DNA from: Linnemannia elongata | Taxonomy: Eukaryota > Mortierellomycota > Mortierellomycetes > Mortierellales > Mortierellaceae | Reading direction: 5' to 3' | Assembly: GCA_036320915.1 (NCBI GenBank) | Contig: JAXBDG010000020.1 | Location: 248,001 to 312,000, forward strand | DNA length: 64,000 nucleotides | Shown: positions 36,730 through 48,936 of the stretch, in pieces | Position numbering within the stretch: position 1 is the first letter of the stretch | Layout: every line of letters begins with the position of its first letter | Position numbers and translations under genes: made by a program | The notes under the pieces: model-generated | Told to the model about the DNA's origin: nothing | Seen by the model: the letters and a program-made list of their open reading frames with translations, nothing else | Databases searched by the model: none

Positions 36730-37592
36730 AAAAATCATCAACAAACAATGACGACTATTGCACCTTTTAACGTCTCAAGCACCCATCATTCCCCAATGTC
36801 GCTTCAACGGTGGCGTCTCACAATCGTGCTTTATCAGGGGTTTTCGTTATGCGCATCCACCACCTTCACGAGCGAGTATTCTCTCACAGGATGTTAGATC
36901 GTAAAGACTAATTACTAAAGAATCAGCAATCCTGGAAGTTTCTATTATGAATGAAGTCCATGTTGAAAACTGCCCGAGAAAAAAAAGAGGGCGGTGCTAT
37001 CAAAGGACCTAACAAGTGCCACTCAAGCCGTAATGTCCCAACGGCAAAGTTATAATCATAGATCCAAGATCAATCGTGCTTTACCCGTGGCGGTTCACTA
37101 GTTCAGACAAGAATATGGAGCGGACGGATGGAGAAATCCGACGGTTCAGAAACAAACCCGTTTTGAAAGGTACAAACCTCATGGAGCAGTAGCAACAAAA
37201 AGGTCGGATGGGGGTCACCATGGATCCACCATATTGCTTGTTTTCTGCAGCAAAACCACGAATGCGACACTAATGAAAATAAAGGATCTTACACTGAGAA
37301 CCTCGTGATGATCAAAAGTTACAGTTTTCAGGCACAACCATCACCAGCGAATAAAAAAAGCCCAGGGAGAATGAGGAGAATTTTCGATCGCATGTTCTGC
37401 ACAACTCCTTTTTGCGACCGACAAAAAGAGGCCAAGGAACACTCTTTTTTCTTTTTTTCACACAAGAACCGCCAGTCCAGACCCAGCCCAGCAACCCTGT
37501 CGCCAACCGCCAAACCTCACTGCACACAGCGCGCGCTCACCCCGGTACACTCGCACACCATCAACATCACCAGCGACAGCAACAAACACTAA
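36730..37592. other. Intergenic with LTR-like repeat; promoter of the MRH protein gene
   Basis: No gene. The part 37105-37316 matches an inverted copy near 46.8-47.0 kb. The last 150 bp before the start codon at 37593 are the promoter and leader. Confidence 0.5.
37105..37316 (+). repeat. LTR-like dispersed repeat, copy A
   Basis: Shares blocks with the reverse complement of 46765-46985: GCGGACGGAT.GAGAAAT, AGGTCGGATGGGG followed by GTCACCA.GGATCCAC, and TAATGAAAATAAAGGATCT. Copy A lacks about 50 bp present in copy B and has an extra stretch of about 26 bp near 37231. Both lie close to retrotransposon remnants, so solo LTRs are a reasonable reading. Confidence 0.6.
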
Positions 37593-39299
37593 ATGCTGAC
37601 GTTCAAGAAACAGGCGTTCGCCTTGACCATCGTGATGGCATTCATCGCCCTCGCCACGCAGACCCAGGCCGCCGACGAACCAGACTGCACAGTGACCCAC
37701 CCTTCGACGGGAAAGTTCTATGACCTCCGCCCACTGACCAGGAAGGACAATGAGTAAGGGATCAAAGAATGAACGAAACGCATGAAAAGAATAGCCATGA
37801 GGTGCTCATGGTCGGAAAAACATCAGATGGGAAAAACATGAATCCAACAACTCATACCACTTTCTCCTCTCTCCTTGTGATTAATGTATTTTTTTTCTAG
37901 CGACGACTGGACACCGGATACTGGAAAGGACCAATCGATGGAGTTCAAGCTGAATATATGTCAGAAGGTGCAGAAGAAGGAGTTGGATATTAAGTATCCC
38001 GAGGATGTCGCGTCCTGGGGCAAGCGGAACAAGGGCACGTCATTAGGGTGAGTTGGACTCTATCGGTTCAGAAAGGCGTCTTTATGGCTTTTGGATTGAC
38101 AAGTGGCAACGGTTCTAACATCCTATGTTTTCGTTTTTGCTGCTGTGCATGTATCTAGAAAGCTGAGCAAGACCCCTGTCTTCAGAGGTATGTCTGTCAC
38201 TTGTAGGAAGATACTTGTCTCGCCCTGCTTGGGTGATCAGGTTGGACTTGTGGAATTCACCCTCAGTTCGTTTTTTTTTCAACACTATCAATAGGCGACA
38301 GCTTGATTCTGGAGTACACAAATGGTGATGAATGCCCTAATGCTTCCAACTATCGAAAGTCGACCACGATCCAGTTCATTTGTGATACTTCCGTCAGCGG
38401 ACAGGTATGTATCTACCATTTCCACACTATCCAAAGACATTCTGGACATAACCTTTGGAACCCACAACATAAAATATGGAGTTTCAGGATATGGCGAGTA
38501 CCAAAAGTCGAAAGAGCAAAGGACAGGGAGAAAAGAAAGGGCTGCTGCCAAGAAATACCTCATGTCAATTGCTACGTGGCACAATGCCAAAAATTGACTC
38601 TGACCGTCTGACCCTTTTTTTTAATCTGTTCATCTCGTTTTATTTTTCATCTCACACTGTTTATGTGATTCTGCAGGGCAACCCTTACTTGATCTCGAGC
38701 TCAAACGACTGCAGCTACTGGTTTGTGTGGCGTACGCCTGCGGCCTGCTCGACTGATCGTCCCAGCGGTGGCAACGGCGGTGGCATTTTTGGCACCATGT
38801 AAGTTGACTTATCAGGAAGAGTGCATGAAACTCAAAGGTGCATCTGATACATACTTGCACGAGAGCATCTGGATACATCTGTACTCACCAATGTATCTCA
38901 CTGGTTCCTTTTGTAGTATTGGAGTGGTTGTGGCGGTGTATTTCTTGGGAGGCATTGCATACAACCGCATCGTGCACCATGCCCGTGGCTTGAAGCAGAT
39001 CCCCAACTACCAGATCTGGGTTGAAGGCTTTGACTTTATCAAGGTAAATATCTCCGAGGAGCTCAGGAATGTCATGCTAGGATGAGCATTGTCTATGTTA
39101 GAGTGGCAGCTGCGACGGTCTGGGATGATCTGCTAATGTTAATCTTGTTTTTTCCCCTCTTGTTTTATAGGATATGGCGATCATCTTGTTTGCAAAGTGC
39201 TACCGCCCCAAGCGCTCGCAGTCGTCGTACCACAACCTGCCTGTCGACTCCGAAATCAATACGTTGATCGACGACGACTACGAGGATGACGAAGTCTAA
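37593..39299 (+). CDS. MRH-domain transmembrane sorting receptor (Mrl1/CD-MPR/Atg27-like)
   Basis: Seven small exons (37593-37753, 37901-38047, 38159-38187, 38295-38404, 38677-38798, 38917-39043, 39171-39299) join in frame to 274 residues. A signal peptide (LTIVMAFIALATQTQA) is followed by a lumenal domain with paired cysteines (PDCTV, LNICQKV, GDECPNAS, QFICDTS, SNDCSYWFVWRTPAAC), the pattern of mannose-6-phosphate receptor homology domains. One transmembrane helix (GVVVAVYFLGGIAYNRIV) precedes a cytosolic tail with GLKQIPNY and an acidic end (INTLIDDDYEDDEV). The helix and the following AYNR resemble cation-dependent mannose-6-phosphate receptors. Such proteins cycle between Golgi and endosomes carrying vacuolar hydrolases; Atg27 is a relative in autophagy. 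I cannot choose between Mrl1- and Atg27-type roles. Exon 3 is only 29 nt. Confidence 0.88.
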
Positions 39300-40576
39300 A
39301 CCTCTCATGGAGCTTAATCAGGAAGAAAGAACGATAAAGGATCCTATATATATTGCTATATATATATATTCTTATGGCATGGCATGGAAAGCAAAAGTGA
39401 ACAATAAATCGTAAGAAGGAGTAAGAAAACCGAAGAGGAAGGAAGGTATGATGTGATAAGCATTGAAATGTTCATCCACGGAACTGTATTTTCTTGAGCT
39501 GGTATTAAAATCCGTGATCACTACAGCAATCGAACTAGATTTTTAGATCACATATTTATCTGCGACTAACACCATTGGGTTCGAACCTGCAGGGAACCCT
39601 TGTTTTATCAGATTTTTATATTTTTTTATTTTCTCTTTTTTTTCCCGCCCAATCTTGATGCTCATTCGTACGCTCTACGCTCACACTCATACACATACTC
39701 ACACATGGATATGTATGTATGTATGTGGGGCAGTTGAACATGATTCGAACAAAGGGCAATGAGAACTTCAAAGGATGCTGAAGAGTGTCTGTTGCCGGTG
39801 CTTAATGAAGAACAGTAGTAGTGTGAGGATGGAAGAGGGAGAAACAGGGACACGTGGGATTTGTTGCTGTCTGTTGTGTCTCCCTGTCGTTGTCTCTTGC
39901 TCGCTCTGTCCTGCACTGCCGGTTTGTTGACACCGAGAAAAGCAGATGCATTGTCCTCCTCCTCTTTCTCTCTGAACAGCAGAAACAACAGACGCACACG
40001 CACGCCCATTGCATGCACTGTATCAATCCACAGTTACACTTTTCTACTCTTCCTCCTCTTCTGACTTCTCTGCACCACCACCACACACAGACACAGACAC
40101 GCCGACAGATAAACACAAGGGTATGTTTGAGTGTGTGGGTGTGTGGCATTAGGTATGGTCTCAAAGTCAGATAAACACTCACATAAAGAGTGAGCCCAAG
40201 TCCAGTCATTCAGTCAGCCAGTCAGCCAGTCTTTTCCGCCTTTCTTTTTTTTTCTTCGTCCACTCATCAACTTATTTTTTTTTTTTTTTTTTCTTTTCTC
40301 CTCATCCACCCCCCCTCTTTTTTTTTTTTTTTCCACTCATTCCTCATCACCCCTTCTCCTCCCTTCTTCCCTCATCACGTCCCCCACGTCTTCTCCACCC
40401 TCCCTCTCTCTTCACGCTTGATACCATAATCTTTTTTCTTACCTCTCTTTTCACGCCTTTTTGTTGTCCTTCTCAATCCATTGCATATTACCCTCCTCTT
40501 ATTACCTTTTTCCACTCATAACTCATACCTTACGTTTTCTTTTTTTTTCGCCAGATATCACAACAACCACAAAAGA
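39300..40576. other. Intergenic; promoter of the PP4R1-like gene
   Basis: No gene. TATA-rich 3' end of the MRH gene (39350-39370), T-rich pyrimidine blocks at 40228-40345, and the leader before the start codon at 40577. A GGTTCGAACC match at 39570 is not a tRNA. Confidence 0.5.
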
Positions 40577-40931
40577 ATGGCGGGTACGTGAAGAAACAAG
40601 AAAACCAGACTGTCCCTGTCGAATTGAAGAGAAAGGGGTCGAATTGGAGAAGGATAAGGGGGGACAGAAGGGCAGGGAGAGGGGTGTGCATGAAGTTTCT
40701 TCGAACCATACAACGAACGACCGACAGAGGAAATATCCCTTCTCCTCCTGTTCTCTGTCAAGACAATTGAGGAGTAGCGGGATGAACTAGGCCGAACAAG
40801 AGCAAGAGCAGAGCTCAAAGAAGCAAAAAGGCAGCACTGTCTCTTTTCTTTACCTCGGGCACTTTTTTTTTTATGTCTGTTGTTTACAATTTGTTTTTTT
40901 TGTGAGCAAAAGGCAACAAAGGTTGAAAGAG

Positions 40932-40974
<43 letters not shown>

Positions 40975-43900
40975 GGGAGAGAGGTTGATGAATGAAGGAA
41001 AAAAAAAATTATAATGGCAAAAAAAAACGAGGGTGGATTGGTCACCTTACCACGAGCCCTCTGTCGCTCTCCTCCTCCTTCCAATCTCTCATTTTTTTTG
41101 TCCTCCCTTGTGCTCGCTTTACAAAAGTGGTTGGTCGTTATTATGATCATGAACAGGCAAAGTAGCGTGAAAGAAGAAAAAAGAGTTGACGTCTGTGGGT
41201 TTTTGTGATGGGGTCGTTGATGTTATTGTTGTTTGTTTGAAGGAGATGAAAAAAAGGGGATATGCTGGCTTATGGAAGACAGCGTGACGAACCAACCTTG
41301 CGGAGAAGAAAAATAAGAAGATAAAAACAAAGGCTAAGGGAGACAGAGAGAGAAAGAGAGAGAGAGAGGAACAACGACAAAGGGAGGGCTCGATGCAAGT
41401 GGCATGTGTGTGCGGATGTGTGTGAGCTAGGGCCATGCTATGCATTCACTTAAGCATACACACACGATCATTCCCTACTTCTCCATCGATCGATATCGAT
41501 GAGAGAAGACAAGAAAGCATAAGAAAGAAAACAAAGCGGCGTACAAAGTCATGGGCATGCAACAATTATTATTGACATCTCGCTCTCTTCTTTTTTTATG
41601 TCTCCGCTCGGTAGATCTCGGCTTGTATTTTGCAGAGGAGGAGGAGGAGCAGCTCGCACAGGAGGACAAGGCATTGTCACTGCTCGTCATGTCCACCGAC
41701 CAGGACGACACCTTCGACCCTGTCGATACCGAGGATCTTCTGGCCCAGATGAGTTCAGGTAGGCGCCGCTTCTCAATCGGATTGATCAAGCACCAACAAC
41801 AGCAGCAACAGCGGCAACAAATAACAGCCCGACCCTAACGAACAACAAGAACAGTGACAGTTACGATAAGGAAACAAAGTCGAGAACTCTAAAGCACATA
41901 CCGACTTTATTTCTCACTCTCCTTAATTCTTTTACTTCGGGCTTTTTGGATTCTAGGATCCATCATCTCACACGGAATGGAGCTTGACGAGGACACGGAT
42001 ATGGCCCAGCTCTTTGCCGAACCCAACCTCACCGCGGTCGAAAAGGCACAGCTGATGGCCCGGAGTGAATACGAGTACCATCGGTAAGGATGAATTGAGG
42101 CTGGCTATAATCCCCATCCCTCCAAAAGAACGGTGCAAGGATCTTGGTTTTGGATATCTGAATGTAATTGCGACCAACCAACGGCGTTCTTGTCGATTCA
42201 TTGGTTCGTTCAATAAGCGATGCAATGGACACCGCCTAGCCCATCTTGTTTTTAGAGTCGGGCGTAAAGGAACACAACACCCACATACACAACCAACTTT
42301 TATTGGCCATACGATGCTGTACGACAACATCTATTGGCCTTGGTATGCTTTCCTCTCCTTTCCATTTTGCCAATGCATGGTTTGTGCAACCTCAACTCAC
42401 CCACGACGGAGCAAATGGCTCTCAATTTTTTTTATTTGCCTTCTTCCTCGACATTAGCTCGTTCTTGGCGAGAGAATTGCCAGCACTCCTGGTCCAGATG
42501 AACACTCGACAGGCAATAGTCCAAGTCATCCCCATCATCCGCAACTTCTCACTGGACCCCATGGATACCGTCCGAGAGTCATTGGCATCCCAGCTAGACA
42601 AGACTGTGCTGTATTTCTATCAGGTATGAAAACAACAACTTCATACAAATGCAGACAGGACCGATCGGCCGTCCTGGGAACTTGAAGACATGCACGATTT
42701 AACTTTGCACAAGGCACTGTTCATATTGGGTTTCCTGTTAATGCTCACTGTTGGCCTATCTCTTTTTTTCATATCGGTTTAGAACTCTATTATCGATCAC
42801 ACCATTAACGAGGCATCCTTGACCGACTACAGCCTCTACACGGAAAACATTCAGGACGACGACATCGAAAGCGGCACTTTACAGAACGACCAGGGGTCTG
42901 GCTCTCCTCCACCTCTCCCACATGACATTTTCACACCCGTCTTCTTGAACCTGCTACTGGATCAAAACGCAGACATCGCCCACCAAACTCGACTCGCCAT
43001 TGTGTCGGTGGCCGAGAACATACCAGACAACGTCATGGAGAGCGAGATCCTGCACGGCATTATTACTGGACTGGAACGTCTATACAACCCCAACATCTAC
43101 GGAGAGCTTGATAGTGACCCCTTTGCATCGCACAGGGACGATCAAGATGGAGAAGCAGAGCTGGGCAAAATGCTCGTCGTTGTGGTAAGAAGCCTGGCCG
43201 TGCTGTGAATAACATCGTTGGTTACTGCTTTGCAAAATTCGTTCCTTCTAACCATAAGGTCCTTTTCACATCCACGTTGCTCATAGCTCCTCACATCGCT
43301 GGCGACATTACTGGGACCGGAGCGGTGTACCACCGTCATCATTCCTACTCTCGAACGGTTCATGGGCAACTCTCAGTTCTACGTCCGCAAGGTCAGTGAC
43401 AATTCTCCGGGACTTTTTAAGTGTGTTGTCGGTAGGATATCAATAGGCATTTGTCTAACCAGCAAAGGTGTCTGCTCGTTGTTTTCATCAATAGGAAATT
43501 GTAATGGCACTTGGAGCACTGTTCAAGGTGGTGGATCAGGCTGTGGCGGTGGAACGACTGGTGCCTCTCTACGACGCGTTTGTTCAGGACGACACTTGGC
43601 ACATTCGACGGGCCTGCTGCACCATCCTCGCCTCTTTGCTCACTGTATTGCCAGTCGACGTGAAGGCCAGCAAGGCAGAAGAGATTTACGATATCTTTTC
43701 AGTCGATGTCAGTCGCAGTGTCCGTAGCTCTATCATGGAGGTTCTGGGTGAGGTCATTGCAGGATTTGAACACGAGCAGGTCCCTGAATCCCTCCTGAAT
43801 CACTTTTTGGCAATGGGTCAGCATCCCTTAAACGACCACGAGCGTGCCGTCATGTGCGCCTTCAGTTTCCCAGGTGCGCCACTTGTTTGATGTTTGGATC

Positions 43901-46283
43901 TTTGAGATGTGTGAAGCTATAATTGTGGGCTATATACTAATATTACTCCAACGTTTCAATTTGTGTGACATTAGCTGTTATTTTGACTGCAGGTCGGTCA
44001 AAGTGGGATGTCATGAAGCCAGTGTACATGAAACTGGCAGGAACTTTCAGGACACCAATTAGGCGTTCGCTGGCTTGTTCATTGCATGAGGTCGCCAAGG
44101 TGCTGGGACCAGAGCTGGCCGATCAGGATTTGGCCGTGGCGTTTGCTGATTGTCTGAAGGCCGAGGACGATGTCAGGGAGGGAGTATTGGCACATTTCAT
44201 CGAGTTCTTGGCCTGCCTTTCACCCGAATGTCGATCGGAATCGCTTCAGCACTTGTACCGGGCATGGATCGATCTGGAGCGATCAAGTCAATGGCGCACA
44301 AGGGATACTCTTGCAGGACAACTCCCAGGTCTCTGCGAGATTGTCGAAGGAAAAGATGTTCTGCAGGTCGTGATGCCTCTGTGTGTCAAGGCCTGCACAG
44401 ACTCTGTTGCTGTTGTCCGTGAATCTGGAGTCAGGTCGTTCACCGCATTCTGGGAGATCAGTGATCGCTTTGGGCCTATCCCTATTCCCAAGGATACTGA
44501 CTGCAAGTCTGACGGACTCGACTTTCCCACGTTGGACGAGGAGGAGGCAGAGGAACACCGGAGAAGGTCCCAGTCCCCCGAGCTCCTTTTCCAACGGCGC
44601 GATGAGGATGATGTCGAGATGGAGGACGTCACCCAGGACTTTGACAAGATCTCTCGGGCTGCCGTTGAGGTTGCCGCTGAACAAGGGTCCGAATCGAAGG
44701 AAGAGCAGGAACAAATGGACAAGGAGACCTCAGAGCGAGCAATGACGACCGTGAAGGAGCAAATCATTTATCAAACCACAGACTTCGCTGTGAATGGAGG
44801 GTTCAGGTCTCGCGTCGTCGCCGTCCAGATCATCCAGTCTCTGGTGGAGCAAGGTCTTCCGATTCCAGAATTCGAGGAGCACTTCTTGCCCCTTTTAACG
44901 GAGCGCCTCGGTGTCGACTCTGTGGCCAACGTCCGTATCTCGGTTGCCAAGGTCGTGAGCTGGGTTGTCGATGGCTCGTATTACGGCGACCAGGCTGTCT
45001 CGCCCCGTATTCAGGAACTGCAAGCCGCTTTGCAGCAGGACCCTGACCGTGATGTCCGTGCATACTCTGGAGGACCTGCCGAGTTGCCCAAGCCCAAAAA
45101 GTCCAAGAAGAAGAATGCGACCAAGCAGAAGAAGGCGACCAGGACTGTTACGGTCTTTCACCAGAACCCCAAGAATGGCGAGATGGAGGTCATGCAGCGC
45201 GAGGAGAACGAGGATGGTACTGAGGTCCAGGTGTTGTTTGAGGGCGAGGATCTTTTGAGCGACGAGAATGATGACGACGAGGACGAGGATGATGACTCGG
45301 ATGAGGATGACAGCAGTGATGATGAGTTCAAGGTCGGATCCTACAGCCAGCCCCTGGCCCTAGTCGGATCTCGTTCAAGAAAATCAATCGATTCTTGGGG
45401 AGACGACCTTGATGATGAGATGGAAGCCGCAGGAAACGACATGTCGCATACCAATAGCAATGGACTAGATTCATTGTCAAGTCCTGACGACAGTGACCAA
45501 GATACGGATGCAGTGGATGGAGTTGTCCCCTCGGCTGTCCCTCATGTCAACGGCGCTCGTCCTCTCGATATTGAAGCTGGCGAACCCCTGGATGCCTCGA
45601 GCGATTCGGACGAGAGCGAGCCTGAGCTCGAGATGGATTCTCAGGAGGATGATATCGATTCGTCTAACAGCACCGCTAGCACATCTTCTGACGCCGTTTT
45701 CGTTCCTCTGTCCACCACACCCATCGCCAACTCGACTGCAACATCGACGACACCACTGAGTTATGCCGATTCGGTCAAGAACAGCGACGATACCAGGACA
45801 AGAGCAGCAGCGGCAGCAGCACTGGCCAGCAATGTCAGCTCATTGACCTCGTTTTGTCAGGCAAACATCCCCGAGCCTCCTTGTCCCTCAACAATCAAAG
45901 AATCAGTGGTGGATGATCACACCTTGTACTCATTCAAGTCTTCATCAAAGTCAGGTGTCAAATTGCAGCTCTCGGCCGCGTCAAGCAACAAGGAGCCGAA
46001 TTTTGCAGTGCCATTGTCACCCTTGTTCCCATCCCTCTCGTCCAGCAATTCTTCAACAAGTTCGTCATCCTCTGCATCAAATTACTCGACATCTTCGGCG
46101 TCTTCATCAACCTCATCCTCAGCAGCAGCGGCGGCTGCAGCTGCAGCTTCACTTCCATTCTCGTACGCGTCAGTAGTTGTCTCGGGCGCAGCTGCAGCTG
46201 CAGCGGCCGCCACTTCATCCCGCGCGTTCTCGCCGCCAATCTCTCCTCCCATGGCTGAGACCGCCGTCGCATTGACCTTTTAA
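40577..46283 (+). CDS. PPP4R1: Protein phosphatase 4 regulatory subunit 1-like HEAT-repeat protein
   Basis: Eight exons join in frame to 1212 residues: 40577-40583, 41615-41758, 41957-42083, 42458-42623, 42783-43184, 43287-43391, 43495-43873 and 43975-46283. The first coding exon is 7 nt (ATGGCGG); the resulting start MADLGL matches the MADL start of the animal protein. HEAT-type helical repeats cover about residues 60-700 (for example LLVQMNTRQAIVQVIPIIRN, VFLNLLLDQNADIAHQTRLA, LATLLGPERCTTVIIPTLER, CAFSFPAVILTAGRSKWDVM). An acidic stretch (LSDENDDDEDEDDDSDEDDS) and a Ser/Ala-rich tail with poly-Ala runs follow, both absent from the animal protein. The subunit binds and directs the PP4 catalytic phosphatase. 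Human PPP4R1 is about 950 residues; the excess here is the tail. Intron 1 is unusually long (1031 nt). Confidence 0.88.
40937..40967. repeat. GA microsatellite in intron 1 of the PP4R1-like gene
   Basis: About 30 bp of mostly perfect GA repeat inside the 1031-nt first intron. Confidence 0.8.
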
Positions 46284-48073
46284 TTAGGCAGAGCATTCCC
46301 CTTTTGTTCATTTTTACCCTCTCTTGCAACCCACTTTTTTTTTCTTACTTTCTAGCTTCATTTCATTGCATACTGTACTTTATTTCTTTTCATCCAATTA
46401 AAAAAGACGCCCCTCCTGGCGCACACCCTAGCTTTTGGGTCGTTTTCATAACGCGGTTGAAGTAGTTAACAGAGGCGGCAACGTGATAGATATATGAAGG
46501 AGATGCCAAGGCCTGTTGTAAGAGAAATAATTTGGATTGACCAACCTTGTCAGGTTTTTTTTATTCGCCCATTGTTTGTCTTCAATTTTGTTAGTGGTTG
46601 TTGTCGACGTTGACCAATTCTCGTTTTTCTTATTGGATGCTATGAAGTGGCATCCGGAAAAAGAAAATCGTCTAATTCACAGGATATCCAACGACTCCAT
46701 TCGTGGAATGCTTATCTTCCTTTTTTTGGTGGTGAAATCGTCTAGTGCCTGAAAGCTGAAACTCTCGATCATTATTAGGTTATCAGTCTCAGATCCTTTA
46801 TTTTCATTAAAGTCGCGTTCGTGGATCCTTGGTGACCCCATCCGACCTTTATAGTTGTTACTGTTCCATTAAGTTTGTGCCTTTCATTTCGTAGTATTGG
46901 TCGTTGCCGATAAAGACAGGATCTCGTTTGCAAAGGCGGGGTTGCGTCTGAACGATCAGATTTCTCTATCCGTCCGCTAGAAATTCGTTGATAATTGATC
47001 AATGATCAGTGATCAGATGAGTTTGTCTGAGCCCCCCCCCCCCCCCCCCCCTTACCCTAGCCCTGGCGCAATGGATTTTTTCTTTCGCGTTTATCTATTA
47101 CAACAGCTGATACCAATCGTATGGCTATTAGTATCTTTCGTCTCTTACGTCTGCAACAATTAATTGATCGCCAAATATCACCTTGATCACGTATCCTTAA
47201 AGATTGAACGATGGGTCCTTTCAAGGTTGCTGAAGAAGTATATCGCATGTATATGCCATCAATCTATGGCCACGTTATTACCTTACCTTACTGGAAGAAG
47301 GATATGTTAGCATCTAGCACATTGAAAAAAAAAGGGAGGGGGGGGGCTACTACAGCGTCTGATTTAGCACGAATGGTGAGAGCTAACATTCACAAAGCAG
47401 ATCTTACTCATGGGTTCCCACCTGCTAATACAATTTCAACCCCATACGCCGCATCCCTCACTTGCCTCCTCTGTCAATTGGACCACTACATCTGCAAGCG
47501 TGATACATGCCTCTAACCCAAAGCAATCAAATCGACGCACAGGCCCTGTCTGTTCTTCATTTGACCACACACATCGAACCACTTTATCAATTGGCCCTGC
47601 AAGACTCTTTGATTAATTACAAGAAATGACCATTTTGGATTAAAAGAAGGGAAAATATATGAACAAGTTTATGCGGTGGTGCTAGATAGAAAGAATTGTA
47701 CAGAAAAAGAGAGGAAATGAAAAAAAGAAGAAATGAAAAGAAGGAGAAGAGCAGTCTATGTGTATGTATAAGGATCCTATTTTTGTTACAAGAACGATTA
47801 ATATGGTCCTTTGGACCATAATGATGATAGAAGAAAAAAAAAATTATTCGCAGTAAGACGAACAAGACAATGATGGAGGTCGTCAACCACTCAACATGAA
47901 AAATACAATTCGAGCGAGGAGCACAATGAGATGGAGCGAGAACAGAGAGTAAGGTCGAAGGGAGAAGGGAGGGAAGGAGAGCGAGAGATGAAAAAGTTAG
48001 AGGGTGGACCTCACCCCTCACGTTTGACCTCATCCTCCTTATCCTTGTCCTCTACGCCCTCGAGTACTCCGCC
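46284..48073. other. Intergenic with LTR-like repeat and low-complexity DNA
   Basis: Contains copy B of the LTR-like repeat, a TGATCA triplet, a C run (about 47033-47051) and an open frame at 47211-47516 starting MGPFKVAEEVYRMY. GPFKV resembles the C-terminal region of Ty3 integrases, but the rest does not, so I leave it uncalled. No intact gene. Confidence 0.45.
46765..46985 (-). repeat. LTR-like dispersed repeat, copy B (inverted)
   Basis: Reverse complement matches 37105-37316 in several blocks (see copy A). It carries about 50 bp not in copy A. It ends near TAATGATCGAG on the minus strand where copy A has TGATGATCA. Confidence 0.6.
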
Positions 48074-48936
48074 TTATGAATCCATAGCCTCAAACTCGGG
48101 TTGTGCACGGATAGCTTGGACCCATTGAGCAATCGATTCGCGACCGAGTCCTGTCCGACCTCCCTCCTCGGTCTCATTCATCAGCAACACAATCTGATCG
48201 CCATCCTTGAGTGCAAACATGTACAGCGCCTCTTGGTCTCCGTCGATCGCCTCGTACTCAGAGTCGCCTGTTTTCCGGAACAGTGTCAGCTCAGGCCATG
48301 TGTCTTGAGACCCTTCCTCTGCATTTGGGTACAGTTGTGTGTATAGCGTCTTCTTGAACCTGCACACTGTCTCCAACTATAGCCATGAAAGAGGGAAAAT
48401 GCAATTAGACTACATACTCAATTACGTCAAGGTGCAAAATAAAACAACGAGGGGGTGGGGTAGGGCATCTGACAGAAAATGCAAGTTGGTGGGGCACTCA
48501 CGTTGTCGACGAGGACGTCCTCGTTAGTCTTGTCAGCTCCGACCACTGGCTTCCAGGATTGCGTGTGGAATGGTGTCGATGGATCGCCCAGCATGTATTC
48601 GACAGAGACCTTGGCACAATAGTTGACGTTGGGTCTTATACTAATCATGATAAAAATGTGGAGAAATGAGTGTGAGAACGACTAAAGGTGACACAAAACC
48701 AAAAGATCGGCCAATATTGTATACAACCCAGTCAAAAGGAGGGAAAGCACATACCTGGTCAAATCTCTTGTGCCAGCGCAACGCCGAAGACCGCTTGCGA
48801 GAGGACGTTGTAGGGAGGAGGTAAAGCTTGAATCGTCCACCTTTTCTGATGATGAGTCCGAGTGCAGCTTCGAATCGACTCGGGCGTGTGTGGTTTGGAA
48901 AAAGGAGTCGGCTGTGTGTTGTTCGGTCAAGGCCAT
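48074..48936 (-). CDS. Hypothetical protein (207 aa, three exons)
   Basis: Exons 48936-48755, 48640-48502 and 48376-48074 join in frame to 207 residues. The N-terminal 50 residues are polar and Ser-rich. The rest looks like a compact folded domain: IRPNVNYCAKVSVEYMLGDP, FHTQSWKPVVGADK, TVCRFKKTLYTQLYPNAEEG, ALYMFALKDGDQIVLLMNET and a C-terminal helix (ESIAQWVQAIRAQPEFEAMD). The alternating strands and LKDGDQIVLL end suggest a ubiquitin-like beta-grasp fold; this is inference from pattern only. No signal peptide or membrane segment. The start ATG has a TCAACA-type leader and a long open leader region upstream. Function unknown; the coding signal and splice sites are clear. Confidence 0.75.

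Noticed and set aside
39560..39600. GGTTCGAACC, a match to the tRNA B box
   Set aside because: Neither strand gives a T-stem or an A box and cloverleaf at the right distance.
41551..41614. Alternative start MGMQQLLLTSRSLLFLCL for the PP4R1-like protein
   Set aside because: This is intron sequence before the exon 2 acceptor; the 7-nt exon at 40577 gives MADL, matching the animal protein start.
47211..47516. Open frame starting MGPFKVAEEV, possible integrase C-terminus
   Set aside because: Only five residues resemble the family; the rest has no support.
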